Shown one piece after another: positions 19,244 to 28,969 of a stretch of 64,000 bases of DNA. Location of the stretch: contig CABZXU010000006.1 of NCBI GenBank assembly GCA_902529805.1, positions 1-64,000 of the forward strand. The letters run 5' to 3'. The notes under the pieces were generated by a model that was given only the letters and a program-made list of their open reading frames with translations, ran no database searches and was not told the DNA's origin. Within the stretch, counting starts at the first letter, position 1. Each line of letters starts with the position of its first letter. The translations under genes were made by a program, and so were the position numbers. Source of the stretch: an uncultured Marinoscillum sp. GTDB taxonomy: Bacteria; Bacteroidota; Bacteroidia; Cytophagales; MED-G16.

Positions 19244-20418
19244 TATTCAAAGTCTTTATATAACAAATACTTTTTTCTAATTACTTTGTAAGAATCAATT
19301 TTTTCTTTCCATGAAGCTCTTATTTCATTTTCTGACAGACCAGATATAATTTGATTTTCCAAAGTTTTATTTCCTGCAATTCTAAAAAAATATTTACCAA
19401 AAAAACTATTATCTATTTTTTTTAAATCATTATAAAAATCAATTAAATATTTTAAATTAATTTTTTTGTCAACTTTTACTTTTCTAAGATCAATTCCATA
19501 TGAAGTTTTGTTTTCAAATTTTGGTTTTGATTCTTCTTTAACACTCTTAGGAGTAAAGTTATAATCTTTAATAGACGATTGTGGATGTCCTATTATTTGA
19601 AAAGGAAATTTGGTTCCTCTTCCAATGCTAACTATCGTTTGCTCGAATAAACATAAAGAGGGGTAAAGAAGAATAGATTGATGATTTGGAAGATTAGGGG
19701 AAGGTTTAACTGGTAAAATATAATTCTTAGTATGATCCCAATTTTTTACTTTTATAATATTAAGTTTTAAATCTTGGCTATTTTCAATCCATTTTTCACC
19801 TTTAATCATTTTTGCTAATTCACCTACGGTACATCCATGTACAATAGGAATTTCATGCATTCCAACATATGATTTAAATTCTTTTTCAAGAACTGGTCCA
19901 TCAATATAATTTCCATTAGGGTTTGGCCTATCTAATATCAAAAATTCAATTTTAAGCTTAGCACATTTTACCATCATATTGTGCATTGCGCTTATATAGG
20001 TATAAAATCTAGCACCAACATCTTGAATATCAAATATTACTATATCAATCCCTAACATACTTTCATCAGATGGAATTCTATTTAAACCATACATTGATAT
20101 TATTGGAATTTTTTTATTTTTTATTTTTAGTGTATCATTTTCTATTTTTTTCCCTCTTTCTATAGCGCCTTTAAATCCATGTTCTGGAGTAAATATTTTT
20201 TTTATATCAAACCCAAGGTTAACCAATGTGTCTATTAGATGTTTATTTTTTACCATTGATGTTTGATTTACTAATAAACCAATTGATTTATTTGAAATAA
20301 CTTTCTCATATTCTAATATTCTTTCAGCTCCTACAACAACATGTTTGTTGTTTTGAAAACCAAATAATTGAATTGACAAAAAATAAAATAATAGACAGGT
20401 TTTATAAAATTTATTCAT
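19243..20418 (-). CDS. DUF1343 exo-beta-N-acetylmuramidase-like protein (NamZ family)
   Basis: The 391-residue protein has a signal peptide (residues 1-20) and the full DUF1343 fold: GAERILEYEKVISNKSIGLLVNQTS, FTPEHGFKGA, DIVIFDIQDVGARFYTYI, LDRPNPNGNYIDGP and KPSPNLPNHQS. Characterised members of this family (NamZ of Bacillus and Tannerella) remove terminal N-acetylmuramic acid from peptidoglycan fragments, so recycling of cell-wall sugar in the periplasm is a good inference. It follows the GH3 glycosidase gene by 77 bases; GH3 enzymes often act next to NamZ, though this GH3 looks more like a beta-glucosidase. Confidence 0.87.
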   Translation of the reverse strand: MNKFYKTCLLFYFLSIQLFGFQNNKHVVVGAERILEYEKVISNKSIGLLVNQTSMVKNKHLIDTLVNLGFDIKKIFTPEHGFKGAIERGKKIENDTLKIKNKKIPIISMYGLNRIPSDESMLGIDIVIFDIQDVGARFYTYISAMHNMMVKCAKLKIEFLILDRPNPNGNYIDGPVLEKEFKSYVGMHEIPIVHGCTVGELAKMIKGEKWIENSQDLKLNIIKVKNWDHTKNYILPVKPSPNLPNHQSILLYPSLCLFEQTIVSIGRGTKFPFQIIGHPQSSIKDYNFTPKSVKEESKPKFENKTSYGIDLRKVKVDKKINLKYLIDFYNDLKKIDNSFFGKYFFRIAGNKTLENQIISGLSENEIRASWKEKIDSYKVIRKKYLLYKDFE

Positions 20419-20495
20419 TTGTTATTGTACTTTTCTATAAAAGTAAAATATTTAAAACAAATAAGTTGATGAATTAGTTTAAAGAAAAATATTTG

Positions 20496-22691
20496 TTATT
20501 CTAACGATATATATGAATGAATTAAATCATTTTTCCTTGAAGAGCTGCCAACTAAAATTTTGTATTTAATTTCCTCAATTTCCCATTTTTTTTTCTCAGG
20601 GTTATACCATGACAAATCATTAATATTTAATTTGAAAGAAACATTTTTTGTTTCTTTAGAAGGAATCAATATCTTTTTAAATCCTCTTAACAATTTGATA
20701 GGTCTATCAACTTTTGATTCGTTAAAGCCAACATATAATTGAGCAACTTCTTTACCATTATAGTTACTAATATTTTCTATATCAAATGATATTTGATATG
20801 TTGAATCTTTTGTATTTAACTCTGATATAATAAGGTTTTTATAATTAAACTTACTGTAACTTAATCCAAATCCAAATGGATATGATATTGCTTTTCCAAG
20901 TTTTTCAAATAAGGTATAACCATGATAATATCCGTAAGTAATTGTATCAGTGAATGGATTAAAATATGGATAATCAGAAATGTTTTTTGGAATTGAAAAT
21001 GGTAATTTGCCACTTGGATTAACATCTCCATAAAGTATTTTTGCTAGTGCTTTGCCTCCTTCCATTCCTGAATACCATGAAAATAAAATTGAAGGAACTT
21101 TACTTTCCCAATTATTCATATCTATAGCACTTCCCCCTACATAAACTACAACGAGGTTTTTATTATAATTAGATAATTCTTGAATTAATTTTTCATCATT
21201 TTCTGGAAGTTTCAGATTTATTCTGTCGCCACCTATTTTATATCCAGGTGAATCGATAAATTCGCCTTCATCTTTATAAGTATATCCTACAACAATAATT
21301 AGTTGATCCACATTTTTTGCAATCTCAATTGCATCCTTAATATTTGAGGCATCACTATATATAACTTTATTTTTACTATTTCTGTGATAATCTTTTACAC
21401 CTTCTAAAGGAGTTATTACATAAGGAGCACGAGAATCACTACTTCCCCTGTCTCCAGTATTCTTTACATTTGCAAGTCTACCAACAACTCCAATCTTTAG
21501 ATTAGAATCTTTTTTAAATGGTAAAATTTTATCATTTTTAATTAAAACCATACTTTCTTCAGCAGCTTTTCTTGCTAAATTTATATGAGATGAATCTAAA
21601 ATTAAATTATCATTATATTCAATACTATCGTAAGAAAAAGCATATTTTAATCTAGTTTTTAATGTATTTAAAACTAATTTATCAATATCAGAAATTGATA
21701 TTTCTCCAGATTTAATTAATGATTTTATGTTATTATAACTATACTCGTCTTGCCAAGGCATTTCTACATTTAATCCAGCCTTTATTGCTTTTTTAGCATC
21801 ATAAATACCCCATATCCAATCTGTACTTACAAATCCTTCAAACCCCCAATCTTCTCGTAAAATTTTAGTTAGTAATTCATAATTACTACCACAATATTCT
21901 CCTCTAACTTGGTTGTATGCAGACATTAATGAAGCAGGTTTCCCTTTTTGAATTACTTTTTTAAAATGAGGAAGATAAACTTCTCTTAATGTTCTTTCAT
22001 CGACAGATACATCAATTTCCCATCTAGAGTTTTCAATACTGTTAAGTGCAAAATGTTTTGGACAAGCCATCACATTATGTTTTTGAATTCCTTTTACTGC
22101 TGCAAATCCAAACTCTCCAAGTAACCATGGATCTTCTCCATATGTTTCTTGAGCTCTTCCCCAACCTGGATGTCTTAAGAGGTTTATGCATGGTGTAGCT
22201 GCATAATTAGTTTTATTAGCTCTCATTTCTTTTGCTATAACTTCATGCACTTTATATTCTAAATCAACATTCCATGATGATGCTCTTGCCATACCAACAG
22301 GAAAAGTTGTGACAGCATTTTTTTTATCAAGGACTCTTGCTCCTCTTGGCCCATCAGATAAAACCCATGGAGGAATGTTTAATCTATCATTTTTTCCAGC
22401 ATAAATATGAGCAAATCTGTTTTTGAATAAATAATTTCCTAAAAATTTTGGTATAGACTCTATCATTTTTTCTCCATACATTTGATCAATTTTTTCTTCA
22501 AGTGACATTTGAGATAAAATTTTTTCAGATAAACTATCAGTATTAATTTCCCAAATTTTTTTTGAATATAAATTTTGATTTGCTTTTAGTGAAATTGTTT
22601 TATAATTTTTATTTATATATAAAACAAAAAAGATTAGAGTTGTAAAAAGAATTAAAAAGGATATGATTACTTTTAAAAGTTTATAAAACAT
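20496..22691 (-). CDS. GH3-family beta-glycosidase
   Basis: A 731-residue exported enzyme, held by an N-terminal hydrophobic segment (about 6-25). The catalytic domain has LSDGPRGARV, GRAQETYGEDPWLLGEFG, CPKHFALNS, the LMSAYNQVRGEYCGSN block and the nucleophile D291 in GFVSTDWIWG. A second alpha/beta domain and a C-terminal fibronectin-III-like domain (about 650-731) complete the three-domain layout of beta-glucosidases and xylosidases. This layout differs from the short NagZ type. It is three bases after the CotH-family gene and therefore probably co-transcribed. The sugar substrate is not known. Confidence 0.92.
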   Translation of the reverse strand: MFYKLLKVIISFLILFTTLIFFVLYINKNYKTISLKANQNLYSKKIWEINTDSLSEKILSQMSLEEKIDQMYGEKMIESIPKFLGNYLFKNRFAHIYAGKNDRLNIPPWVLSDGPRGARVLDKKNAVTTFPVGMARASSWNVDLEYKVHEVIAKEMRANKTNYAATPCINLLRHPGWGRAQETYGEDPWLLGEFGFAAVKGIQKHNVMACPKHFALNSIENSRWEIDVSVDERTLREVYLPHFKKVIQKGKPASLMSAYNQVRGEYCGSNYELLTKILREDWGFEGFVSTDWIWGIYDAKKAIKAGLNVEMPWQDEYSYNNIKSLIKSGEISISDIDKLVLNTLKTRLKYAFSYDSIEYNDNLILDSSHINLARKAAEESMVLIKNDKILPFKKDSNLKIGVVGRLANVKNTGDRGSSDSRAPYVITPLEGVKDYHRNSKNKVIYSDASNIKDAIEIAKNVDQLIIVVGYTYKDEGEFIDSPGYKIGGDRINLKLPENDEKLIQELSNYNKNLVVVYVGGSAIDMNNWESKVPSILFSWYSGMEGGKALAKILYGDVNPSGKLPFSIPKNISDYPYFNPFTDTITYGYYHGYTLFEKLGKAISYPFGFGLSYSKFNYKNLIISELNTKDSTYQISFDIENISNYNGKEVAQLYVGFNESKVDRPIKLLRGFKKILIPSKETKNVSFKLNINDLSWYNPEKKKWEIEEIKYKILVGSSSRKNDLIHSYISLE

Positions 22692-22693
22692 TT

Positions 22694-24046
22694 TTATAAT
22701 TCATTGATTGACTTATCTAGCCAATTGTTTCTTTTAGTTATCCATTTAATCAAATAATCTATTTCAGATTCATAACTATTTCCTACATAATTATTTGGCC
22801 ATAAATATTTGCCAAGTACATTCCATTTCGAATAATTTCTATATACAGCACCAGATTCATTTTTTAAAATAGAAATATAATTTTGAATCATTTGAAATAT
22901 ATTTTCATCAGAAAGTTCCTTTTTTCTAAGTTCGTTCCATCTTTCTTTTAATTTATTTACAAAATACTCATCTTTTAAAAGTTTTTCCCACCAAAAAGGT
23001 ATTAACCAAAAATCATCCGAGCATTTTTCATTGAATTTGTATGTCCATGTATCATATTTTTCTCCACTGCAGTAATTTCCATTTCCAAAAGAAAGGTTAA
23101 AATCCCATATTGGTCCAATTTTTAATTTTTCATTTCTATTTTTATGTAAGAAAGTGCTTAATCTATACCCATCTAAATTATTAGACAATTCATTTAAGAT
23201 AAAAAAATCTATAAAACTTTCTATATCAATATATTTTCTATAACCGATTAATGAATCTTTAAAATTTATTCCAGAAAGTGCTTCTTCAAAGCTGTGAAAA
23301 TAATTCTGAATATATTTTTTTTGTTCGTTGTGAATGTCTTTAGCTTTTGGATACTCATAATTAAACCAAATAGACTGATATGTCCCGGAATTGGGTTGAT
23401 AATTTGATTTAAAAGCATTAAAATCATTATAAACTTGTTCTCCATTATCATCATCACTTTTATCTATTTTAATGATGTAACCACCAGAAATATTAATTGA
23501 ATCCAGATCACTATTTTCAAGTTTTTTAATAGCTATTCTATTTTTATCTCTCTTTAATTTTTCCATAAAAACATATACACCCATATATTCATTGTTTATT
23601 GTTAATTCACAAAACTTTGTTCTACTTGCATATCTTCCTATCTGATTTGATAAATCATAAATTAATTTATTTCTAACAAGTGTTTTATCACTGTAAGGAC
23701 CATAAAAAATCCAATCTTCTTCCTCTGGGAATCCTAACAATGTATAATCCATATCCTCATTATTATTATCCCAAGTTTCAAACCCATAAGATTTTTTATC
23801 AAATAGCTGGGAGCTTGATCCTCTATATTCAATGCCGATATTACCATCATACAAAATGGTGCTATCTTTTAGAATTATCATTTTTGAGGGTATTTTTGGT
23901 TCATCAACAATTTGTTTGTTTAAGGTATTTATTTTAACATGAGGAATAATTTTACCTATTTCCGGATATTCTACTAAAGAATTAGGTAAATCTTCAATTT
24001 TATTACAAGCAAATAATATAAAAAATAATAAGTATATTTTTTTCAT
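22694..24046 (-). CDS. CotH-family lipoprotein
   Basis: The 450-residue protein starts with a lipoprotein signal whose lipobox cysteine is C14 (LFACN). The CotH core is visible: GIEYRGSSSQLFDKKSYGFE, DWIFYGPYSDKTLVRNKL, YMGVYVFMEKLKRDKNRI and GPIWDFNLSFGN, the last standing where the metal-binding DF of the atypical kinase lies. Spore-coat CotH proteins phosphorylate coat proteins; Bacteroidota members are secreted and often sit beside glycosidases, and their substrate is unknown. It is the first gene of a unit with the GH3 enzyme. Confidence 0.85.
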   Translation of the reverse strand: MKKIYLLFFILFACNKIEDLPNSLVEYPEIGKIIPHVKINTLNKQIVDEPKIPSKMIILKDSTILYDGNIGIEYRGSSSQLFDKKSYGFETWDNNNEDMDYTLLGFPEEEDWIFYGPYSDKTLVRNKLIYDLSNQIGRYASRTKFCELTINNEYMGVYVFMEKLKRDKNRIAIKKLENSDLDSINISGGYIIKIDKSDDDNGEQVYNDFNAFKSNYQPNSGTYQSIWFNYEYPKAKDIHNEQKKYIQNYFHSFEEALSGINFKDSLIGYRKYIDIESFIDFFILNELSNNLDGYRLSTFLHKNRNEKLKIGPIWDFNLSFGNGNYCSGEKYDTWTYKFNEKCSDDFWLIPFWWEKLLKDEYFVNKLKERWNELRKKELSDENIFQMIQNYISILKNESGAVYRNYSKWNVLGKYLWPNNYVGNSYESEIDYLIKWITKRNNWLDKSINEL

Positions 24047-24144
24047 AAAAAATATTAGAATTCAAATATTTGATAGCCGGTAAAATTATTTATTTTTTAA
24101 TTACTATATCCAAATTAATGTTTTAAAATGAATTAATTTTAAAT

Positions 24145-25368
24145 ATGAACTTTTCTAGATTTATCTCAAAAAGAATATGGAATAATAATTTTTCAAGTTT
24201 TTCATCGCTAATAAGTAAAATAGCAATTGGGGGAATTGTTTTAGGAGTGACCATAATTTTATTATCTTTTTTTATTTTAAATGGTTTTAAAAATGAAATA
24301 AAAAATAATGTATATTCTTTTTCTGGTCATTTTAATATTTCTAAATACACAGGTAAATTTAGTTATAAAGATAATCCTCTTAATTTAAATGTTGGTTTAA
24401 GTTCTCATTTAGAAAAATTGAATTACGTAAAATATTTTCAGCCATATATTTTGTCACCAATTTTGATCAAATCAAACTCTGATGATATAGAAGGGGTATT
24501 ATTTAAAGGAGTTGATAAAAACTTCAATTCTGATCTATTTAATAGTAAAATAATAAATGGTAATTGGTTAGATTTTAAAAAAAACAATGAATATTCTAAT
24601 GAAATTATAATTAGTAAAAATTTACAAAAAGTTTTAAATGCCAAAATTGGTGATGACGTATATTTATATTTTGCAAATAATCCTCCAGTTTATAGAAAAT
24701 TAAAATTAAAGGGAGTATTTGAAACGGGTATGCAAGAATTTGATAATAATTTCATATTTGGAGATATTCTTCTTTTAAGAAAAATTTATAATTGGAATGA
24801 CAGTTTAGTCTCTGGAGTTGAAGTTTTTGTTGAGAATCAAAATAATTTAGAATCAATTTATAATGATTTAAAAACCAAAACTGCTTTTGATGAATTTATT
24901 GAAAAAACTGATACTAAGTATATTCAAGTTTTTGATTGGTTAAAACTTTTAGATAGAAATATATTAATATTTTTTACTTTAATTTTATTTGTAGCATCAT
25001 TTAATATGATTTCAATTTTATTAATTCTAATTATGGAGAGAATTAGAATGATTGGTATTCTTAAGGCATTAGGTTCAAATAACAATCAAATAAAAAATAT
25101 TTTCTTATATAATGGTCTAAGGTTGATCTTTTTAGGTTTATTTTTAGGAAATTTAATCAGTATTATATTTGCTGTTTTTCAAGATAAATTTAAAATATTA
25201 AAACTTGATAAAACTAGTTACTATATGGATTATGTTCCTATAGGATGGGATTTATATGCTCTTTCTAAATTAAATTTATTGATATTAATTGTAATTTTTT
25301 TAGTGATTTTTTTACCTATACTTGTTATAAATAGAATAAAGATTTTAGACTCAATTAAATTTAGTTGA
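24145..25368 (+). CDS. ABC transporter permease, LolC/LolE (FtsX/MacB) type
   Basis: The 407-residue protein has one N-terminal membrane helix (about 26-47), a large periplasmic domain (about 50-265) and three C-terminal helices, the layout of lipoprotein-releasing permeases. The opening FISKRIWNNNFSSFSSLISKIAIGGIVLGV and the later ERIRMIGILKALGSNNNQI are diagnostic. It would release lipoproteins from the inner membrane, fitting the large number of lipoproteins in this window. A LolD-like ATPase is encoded at 32.8 kb rather than next door. Its end overlaps a convergent glycosyltransferase by eight bases. Confidence 0.9.
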   Translation: MNFSRFISKRIWNNNFSSFSSLISKIAIGGIVLGVTIILLSFFILNGFKNEIKNNVYSFSGHFNISKYTGKFSYKDNPLNLNVGLSSHLEKLNYVKYFQPYILSPILIKSNSDDIEGVLFKGVDKNFNSDLFNSKIINGNWLDFKKNNEYSNEIIISKNLQKVLNAKIGDDVYLYFANNPPVYRKLKLKGVFETGMQEFDNNFIFGDILLLRKIYNWNDSLVSGVEVFVENQNNLESIYNDLKTKTAFDEFIEKTDTKYIQVFDWLKLLDRNILIFFTLILFVASFNMISILLILIMERIRMIGILKALGSNNNQIKNIFLYNGLRLIFLGLFLGNLISIIFAVFQDKFKILKLDKTSYYMDYVPIGWDLYALSKLNLLILIVIFLVIFLPILVINRIKILDSIKFS

Positions 25369-26101
25369 TTTTATAATTTGTAAAAAAACTTAAAATTTTC
25401 ATTTTTATTATTCCAAATATTGCTTCACCAAATATTGAAAATGACATTTTTGACTTTCCTCTTACTCTGTCCTTAAAAATTATAGGAATTTCTTTTATTA
25501 TAAAATTTAATTTTGTTGCAATAAATTTTAATTGAATTTGAAATGCATAACCTTCAAACATTATATTATATTTTAAAATATTTTTTAATGCAAACAAAGA
25601 ATATCCATTAAACCCTCCAGTTGTATCTTTAACTCTAATTCCTGTAACTATATTTACATATCTATTCGCAAAATAGGACAACAATACTCTTTCAATTGGC
25701 CAGTTTACAACAGTAATTCCTTTTATATATCTTGAACCAATAACTACATCTAATTTATTTTTTGAAATTTGATTTTGTAAGACTTCAAGATCTTTTGGAT
25801 TGTGTGATCCATCAGCATCTAGCTGGAAAATATAAGAATATTTTTTTGATATAGCATAATTAAAACCTTCTATATAAGCTGATCCTAAACCTTTTTTATT
25901 ACTTCTTTCTAAAAGATGAATATTAAAATTATACTTTTTACTTTCAATAATTTTTTTTACAATTTCTCCAGTTTTGTCAGGGGAGTTATCATCTACAACT
26001 ATAATATCAAATTTTGTTTTAAGACTAGATATTTCATCTATTGTAATGGTTATATTCTCTTTTTCATTGAATGTAGGAATAATTACAACATTTTCATTCA
26101 T
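25361..26101 (-). CDS. Polyprenol-phosphate mannosyltransferase-like GT2 enzyme
   Basis: A 246-residue GT2 transferase with the opening VVIIPTFNEKENITITIDEI, the nucleotide motif VVDDNSPDKTGEIV and the DxD block QLDADGSHNPKDL. These match dolichyl/polyprenyl-phosphate mannose synthase (DPM1) proteins, which load a lipid carrier with one sugar. No C-terminal membrane domain is present, so it is the short soluble form. It likely feeds protein or polysaccharide glycosylation; the sugar is not determined here. Confidence 0.88.
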   Translation of the reverse strand: MNENVVIIPTFNEKENITITIDEISSLKTKFDIIVVDDNSPDKTGEIVKKIIESKKYNFNIHLLERSNKKGLGSAYIEGFNYAISKKYSYIFQLDADGSHNPKDLEVLQNQISKNKLDVVIGSRYIKGITVVNWPIERVLLSYFANRYVNIVTGIRVKDTTGGFNGYSLFALKNILKYNIMFEGYAFQIQLKFIATKLNFIIKEIPIIFKDRVRGKSKMSFSIFGEAIFGIIKMKILSFFTNYKIN

Positions 26102-26201
26102 ATTAAAATGTATTTTAAATCAATTTATTAATAAATTTGTTAAACCAAAATATAACTTTTTTAAAAAGAGTTAAATTCCTTTAATTTGTTCATTATTTTT
26201 T

Positions 26202-27995
26202 ATGAATATAGAAAAAAAGCTTAAAACATCAGTATCATCAGCAATACACTCTATTTATAGTCATAAAATAAAAAGTGATGATATTCAAATTCAATCTACA
26301 TCAAATGAATATGAAGGTTATTATACTATCCTTTTATTTTTTCTTTCAAAAATTTTTAGTGAAAACCCAGCTAAAATTGGAGAAAAAATCGGAAATCATT
26401 TAATTGAAAATGAAGATTTTATAGAATCATTTAATGTTGAAAAAGGATTTCTAAATATTGATATTAATAAAATTTCTTGGTTAAAATTATTTTTTAATAT
26501 TTATTCTGAAAAGGATTGGGGATTTAAAATGAATATTGGAAAAGAATTAATGGTTGAATTTTCTTCCCCAAATACAAATAAACCACTTCATTTAGGTCAT
26601 TTAAGAAATATTTTTCTTGGAGATTCAATTTCTAGAATATTAAAAGCTGTTGGCTATAAAGTTCATAGAGTTCAAATTATCAACGATAGAGGAATACATA
26701 TATGTAAATCTATGGTAGCATGGATAAAATTTGGCAAGGGAGATTCACCTGAGAAATCTGGAATTAAAGGTGATCACTTTGTTGGTAAATATTACGTTTT
26801 ATATCAAGAAGAACTTAATAAAGAAATTAATCAAAAAATTAAAAAAGGAGTAACTAAAGAAGAAGCAGAAAAGAATGCTCAAATATTTAATGAGGCGAAG
26901 AATCTTTTAATTAAATGGGAGAATAGAGATCCTGAAACTATTAAGCTATGGAAAAAAATGAATAAATGGGTATATGAAGGTTTTGATAAAACTTATGAGA
27001 CATTGGGTGTTGATTTTGATAAAATATATTATGAGTCAGAAACCTATTTGTATGGAAAAAAAGAAGTTGAAAAGGGACTTAAAAAGAAAATATTTTTCCA
27101 AAAAAATGATAATTCTATTTGGGTAGATTTAAATAAATATGGACTAGATAATAAATTATTGGTTAGAAGTGATGGAACTTCTGTCTATATAACTCAAGAT
27201 ATTGGTACAGCAATATTAAGGTTTAGAGATTTCCCAAAAATTGAAAAACAGATTTATACAGTTGGAAATGAACAAGAATATCATTTTAAGGTATTATTTA
27301 AAATATTAGAAATTCAAGGTTTTGATTGGGCAAAAGAATGTTACCATCTTTCTTATGGTATGATTGATTTACCTTCCGGTAAAATGAAGTCAAGAGAAGG
27401 TACAGTTGTCGATGCTGACAAATTACTTGAAGAAATGGTTCATATCTCTGAGAAAAGAACTAAGGAATTAGGTAAGATTAAAGATTTTAATAAAAATGAA
27501 CAAAAATTATTATTTGATAAAATTGCACTGTCTGCTATTAAATATTTTTTATTAAAAATCGATCCAAAAAAACCCATGTTATTTGATCCTAATGAATCTA
27601 TAGATTTTCAAGGAAATACTGGTCCTTTTATCCAATATACTTATGCTAGAATTATATCTATTTTAGAAAGAGCAAAAAATAAAGGAATTAAAGAAGACTT
27701 TAATACAAATTTAAATGTTAAAAGTATTAATGAATTTGAAAAAAAAATAGTCTATTTATTAAGTATTTTTCCTGATAAAATATTAGTTGCTGCATCTGAT
27801 TTTTCTCCTTCAACAATAGCAAACTATATTTACGACCTATCAAAAGCCTACAATAGGTTTTATCAAGAAATTTCAATTTTTAAGGAAGAAGATAATGAAA
27901 CAATTCTTTTTAGAATATCGTTATCTAAATCTGTCAGTAAAATTATATCTAGTGCTATGAAACTTTTAGGTATTAATATGACTAGCAAAATGTAA
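26202..27995 (+). CDS. argS: Arginyl-tRNA synthetase
   Basis: ArgS charges arginine tRNAs. The 597-residue protein carries the HIGH-type motif as HLGH in SSPNTNKPLHLGHLRN, the KMSKS-type loop as LPSGKMKSREGTVVDAD, and the N-terminal and C-terminal (anticodon-binding, RxxYAR-like YTYARIISIL) domains. It is followed after three bases by a glutathione peroxidase gene and probably shares a transcript with it. A tRNA-Arg gene is encoded about 3.4 kb further on the other strand. Confidence 0.96.
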   Translation: MNIEKKLKTSVSSAIHSIYSHKIKSDDIQIQSTSNEYEGYYTILLFFLSKIFSENPAKIGEKIGNHLIENEDFIESFNVEKGFLNIDINKISWLKLFFNIYSEKDWGFKMNIGKELMVEFSSPNTNKPLHLGHLRNIFLGDSISRILKAVGYKVHRVQIINDRGIHICKSMVAWIKFGKGDSPEKSGIKGDHFVGKYYVLYQEELNKEINQKIKKGVTKEEAEKNAQIFNEAKNLLIKWENRDPETIKLWKKMNKWVYEGFDKTYETLGVDFDKIYYESETYLYGKKEVEKGLKKKIFFQKNDNSIWVDLNKYGLDNKLLVRSDGTSVYITQDIGTAILRFRDFPKIEKQIYTVGNEQEYHFKVLFKILEIQGFDWAKECYHLSYGMIDLPSGKMKSREGTVVDADKLLEEMVHISEKRTKELGKIKDFNKNEQKLLFDKIALSAIKYFLLKIDPKKPMLFDPNESIDFQGNTGPFIQYTYARIISILERAKNKGIKEDFNTNLNVKSINEFEKKIVYLLSIFPDKILVAASDFSPSTIANYIYDLSKAYNRFYQEISIFKEEDNETILFRISLSKSVSKIISSAMKLLGINMTSKM

Positions 27996-27998
27996 TAT

Positions 27999-28598
27999 AT
28001 GAAGTGGTTTATTATAATTTCTGCATTTTTTTCTATTATTATGGTTTTTAATTCATTTTATAGTTTCGTCTTTAATAGTGTTTCGGAAATAAAACCGAAT
28101 TATAAAAGTGATTTTAATTCTGATTCATTTTATAATTTACATGCTATATCAATTGATGGCGATAAAATTGATTTTAAAACGTTTAAAGGTAAGAAAGTTC
28201 TAATTGTAAATGTTGCTTCAGAATGTGGGTATACAAATCAATATGATGATCTACAATACCTTCACAGAAAATATTCTAATCGTCTTGTAATTTTAGGTTT
28301 TCCTTCTAACAATTTTGGCAAACAAGAACCTGGTTCTAATGTTAATATTCTTGAATTTTGTCAATCAAACTTTGGTGTTGAGTTTCAAATGTTTCAAAAA
28401 ACTGATGTAATAGGTGAAAACTCTCACCCTGTATATAAGTGGCTTTCGTCATCAACTTTAAATGGTTGGAATGATAAGTCACCAAAATGGAATTTTTATA
28501 AATATTTAATTGATGAAAAAGGAAAATTATCTAAAGTTCTTGCCTCATCAATAAATCCAAGAGATTCAATAATAACTGACTTCATTGAATCTGACTAA
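27999..28598 (+). CDS. Glutathione/thioredoxin peroxidase
   Basis: The 199-residue protein has an N-terminal hydrophobic anchor (about 3-25) that places it in the periplasm or membrane. The peroxidatic residue is Cys (C76) in VNVASECGYTNQY, not selenocysteine. LGFPSNNFGKQEPGS supplies the conserved Gln motif, and WNFYKYLID the Trp-Asn pair. Such enzymes reduce peroxides and in bacteria usually take electrons from thioredoxin. Its stop overlaps the convergent membrane-protein stop by four bases (TAG/TAA). Confidence 0.92.
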   Translation: MKWFIIISAFFSIIMVFNSFYSFVFNSVSEIKPNYKSDFNSDSFYNLHAISIDGDKIDFKTFKGKKVLIVNVASECGYTNQYDDLQYLHRKYSNRLVILGFPSNNFGKQEPGSNVNILEFCQSNFGVEFQMFQKTDVIGENSHPVYKWLSSSTLNGWNDKSPKWNFYKYLIDEKGKLSKVLASSINPRDSIITDFIESD

Positions 28599-28969
28599 TC
28601 TAAGTACGGATCTTGATTTAAATTCTTTATAAATATTTTTCTTATTGATTGTCCAAAGGATGAACCTATTCCACCTAAAAAACCTCCTATTGAGCTGGAA
28701 ATACTTAAAAGAACAATACTATTATTTAAAAATAAAATATTAGCTACTTTTTGAGAGATAATGGAATTAGTTTGAACATCTAATTGAAACAATAATATAA
28801 GCCATGCTAAAAATATCCCCAGAAACCCACTTATAAAATGGCTAAGTAAATTATCTATAAAAATTAACCCTACAATTATTGGATAAATAACGATTAACCA
28901 CCAATGATTATCAAATCCAAAAAAATATGTAAAAAGAAAAATTATAAATACTCTAAAAAGAAAATTCAT
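28595..28969 (-). CDS. Small integral membrane protein of unknown function
   Basis: A 124-residue protein with about four hydrophobic helices (roughly 5-20, 23-40, 44-64, 78-100) and a short charged C-terminal tail. I recognise no family. Its ATG overlaps the stop of the penicillin-acylase-family gene by four bases, so it is co-translated with that enzyme and may be its membrane partner; this is inference from position alone. Confidence 0.65.
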   Translation of the reverse strand: MNFLFRVFIIFLFTYFFGFDNHWWLIVIYPIIVGLIFIDNLLSHFISGFLGIFLAWLILLFQLDVQTNSIISQKVANILFLNNSIVLLSISSSIGGFLGGIGSSFGQSIRKIFIKNLNQDPYLD

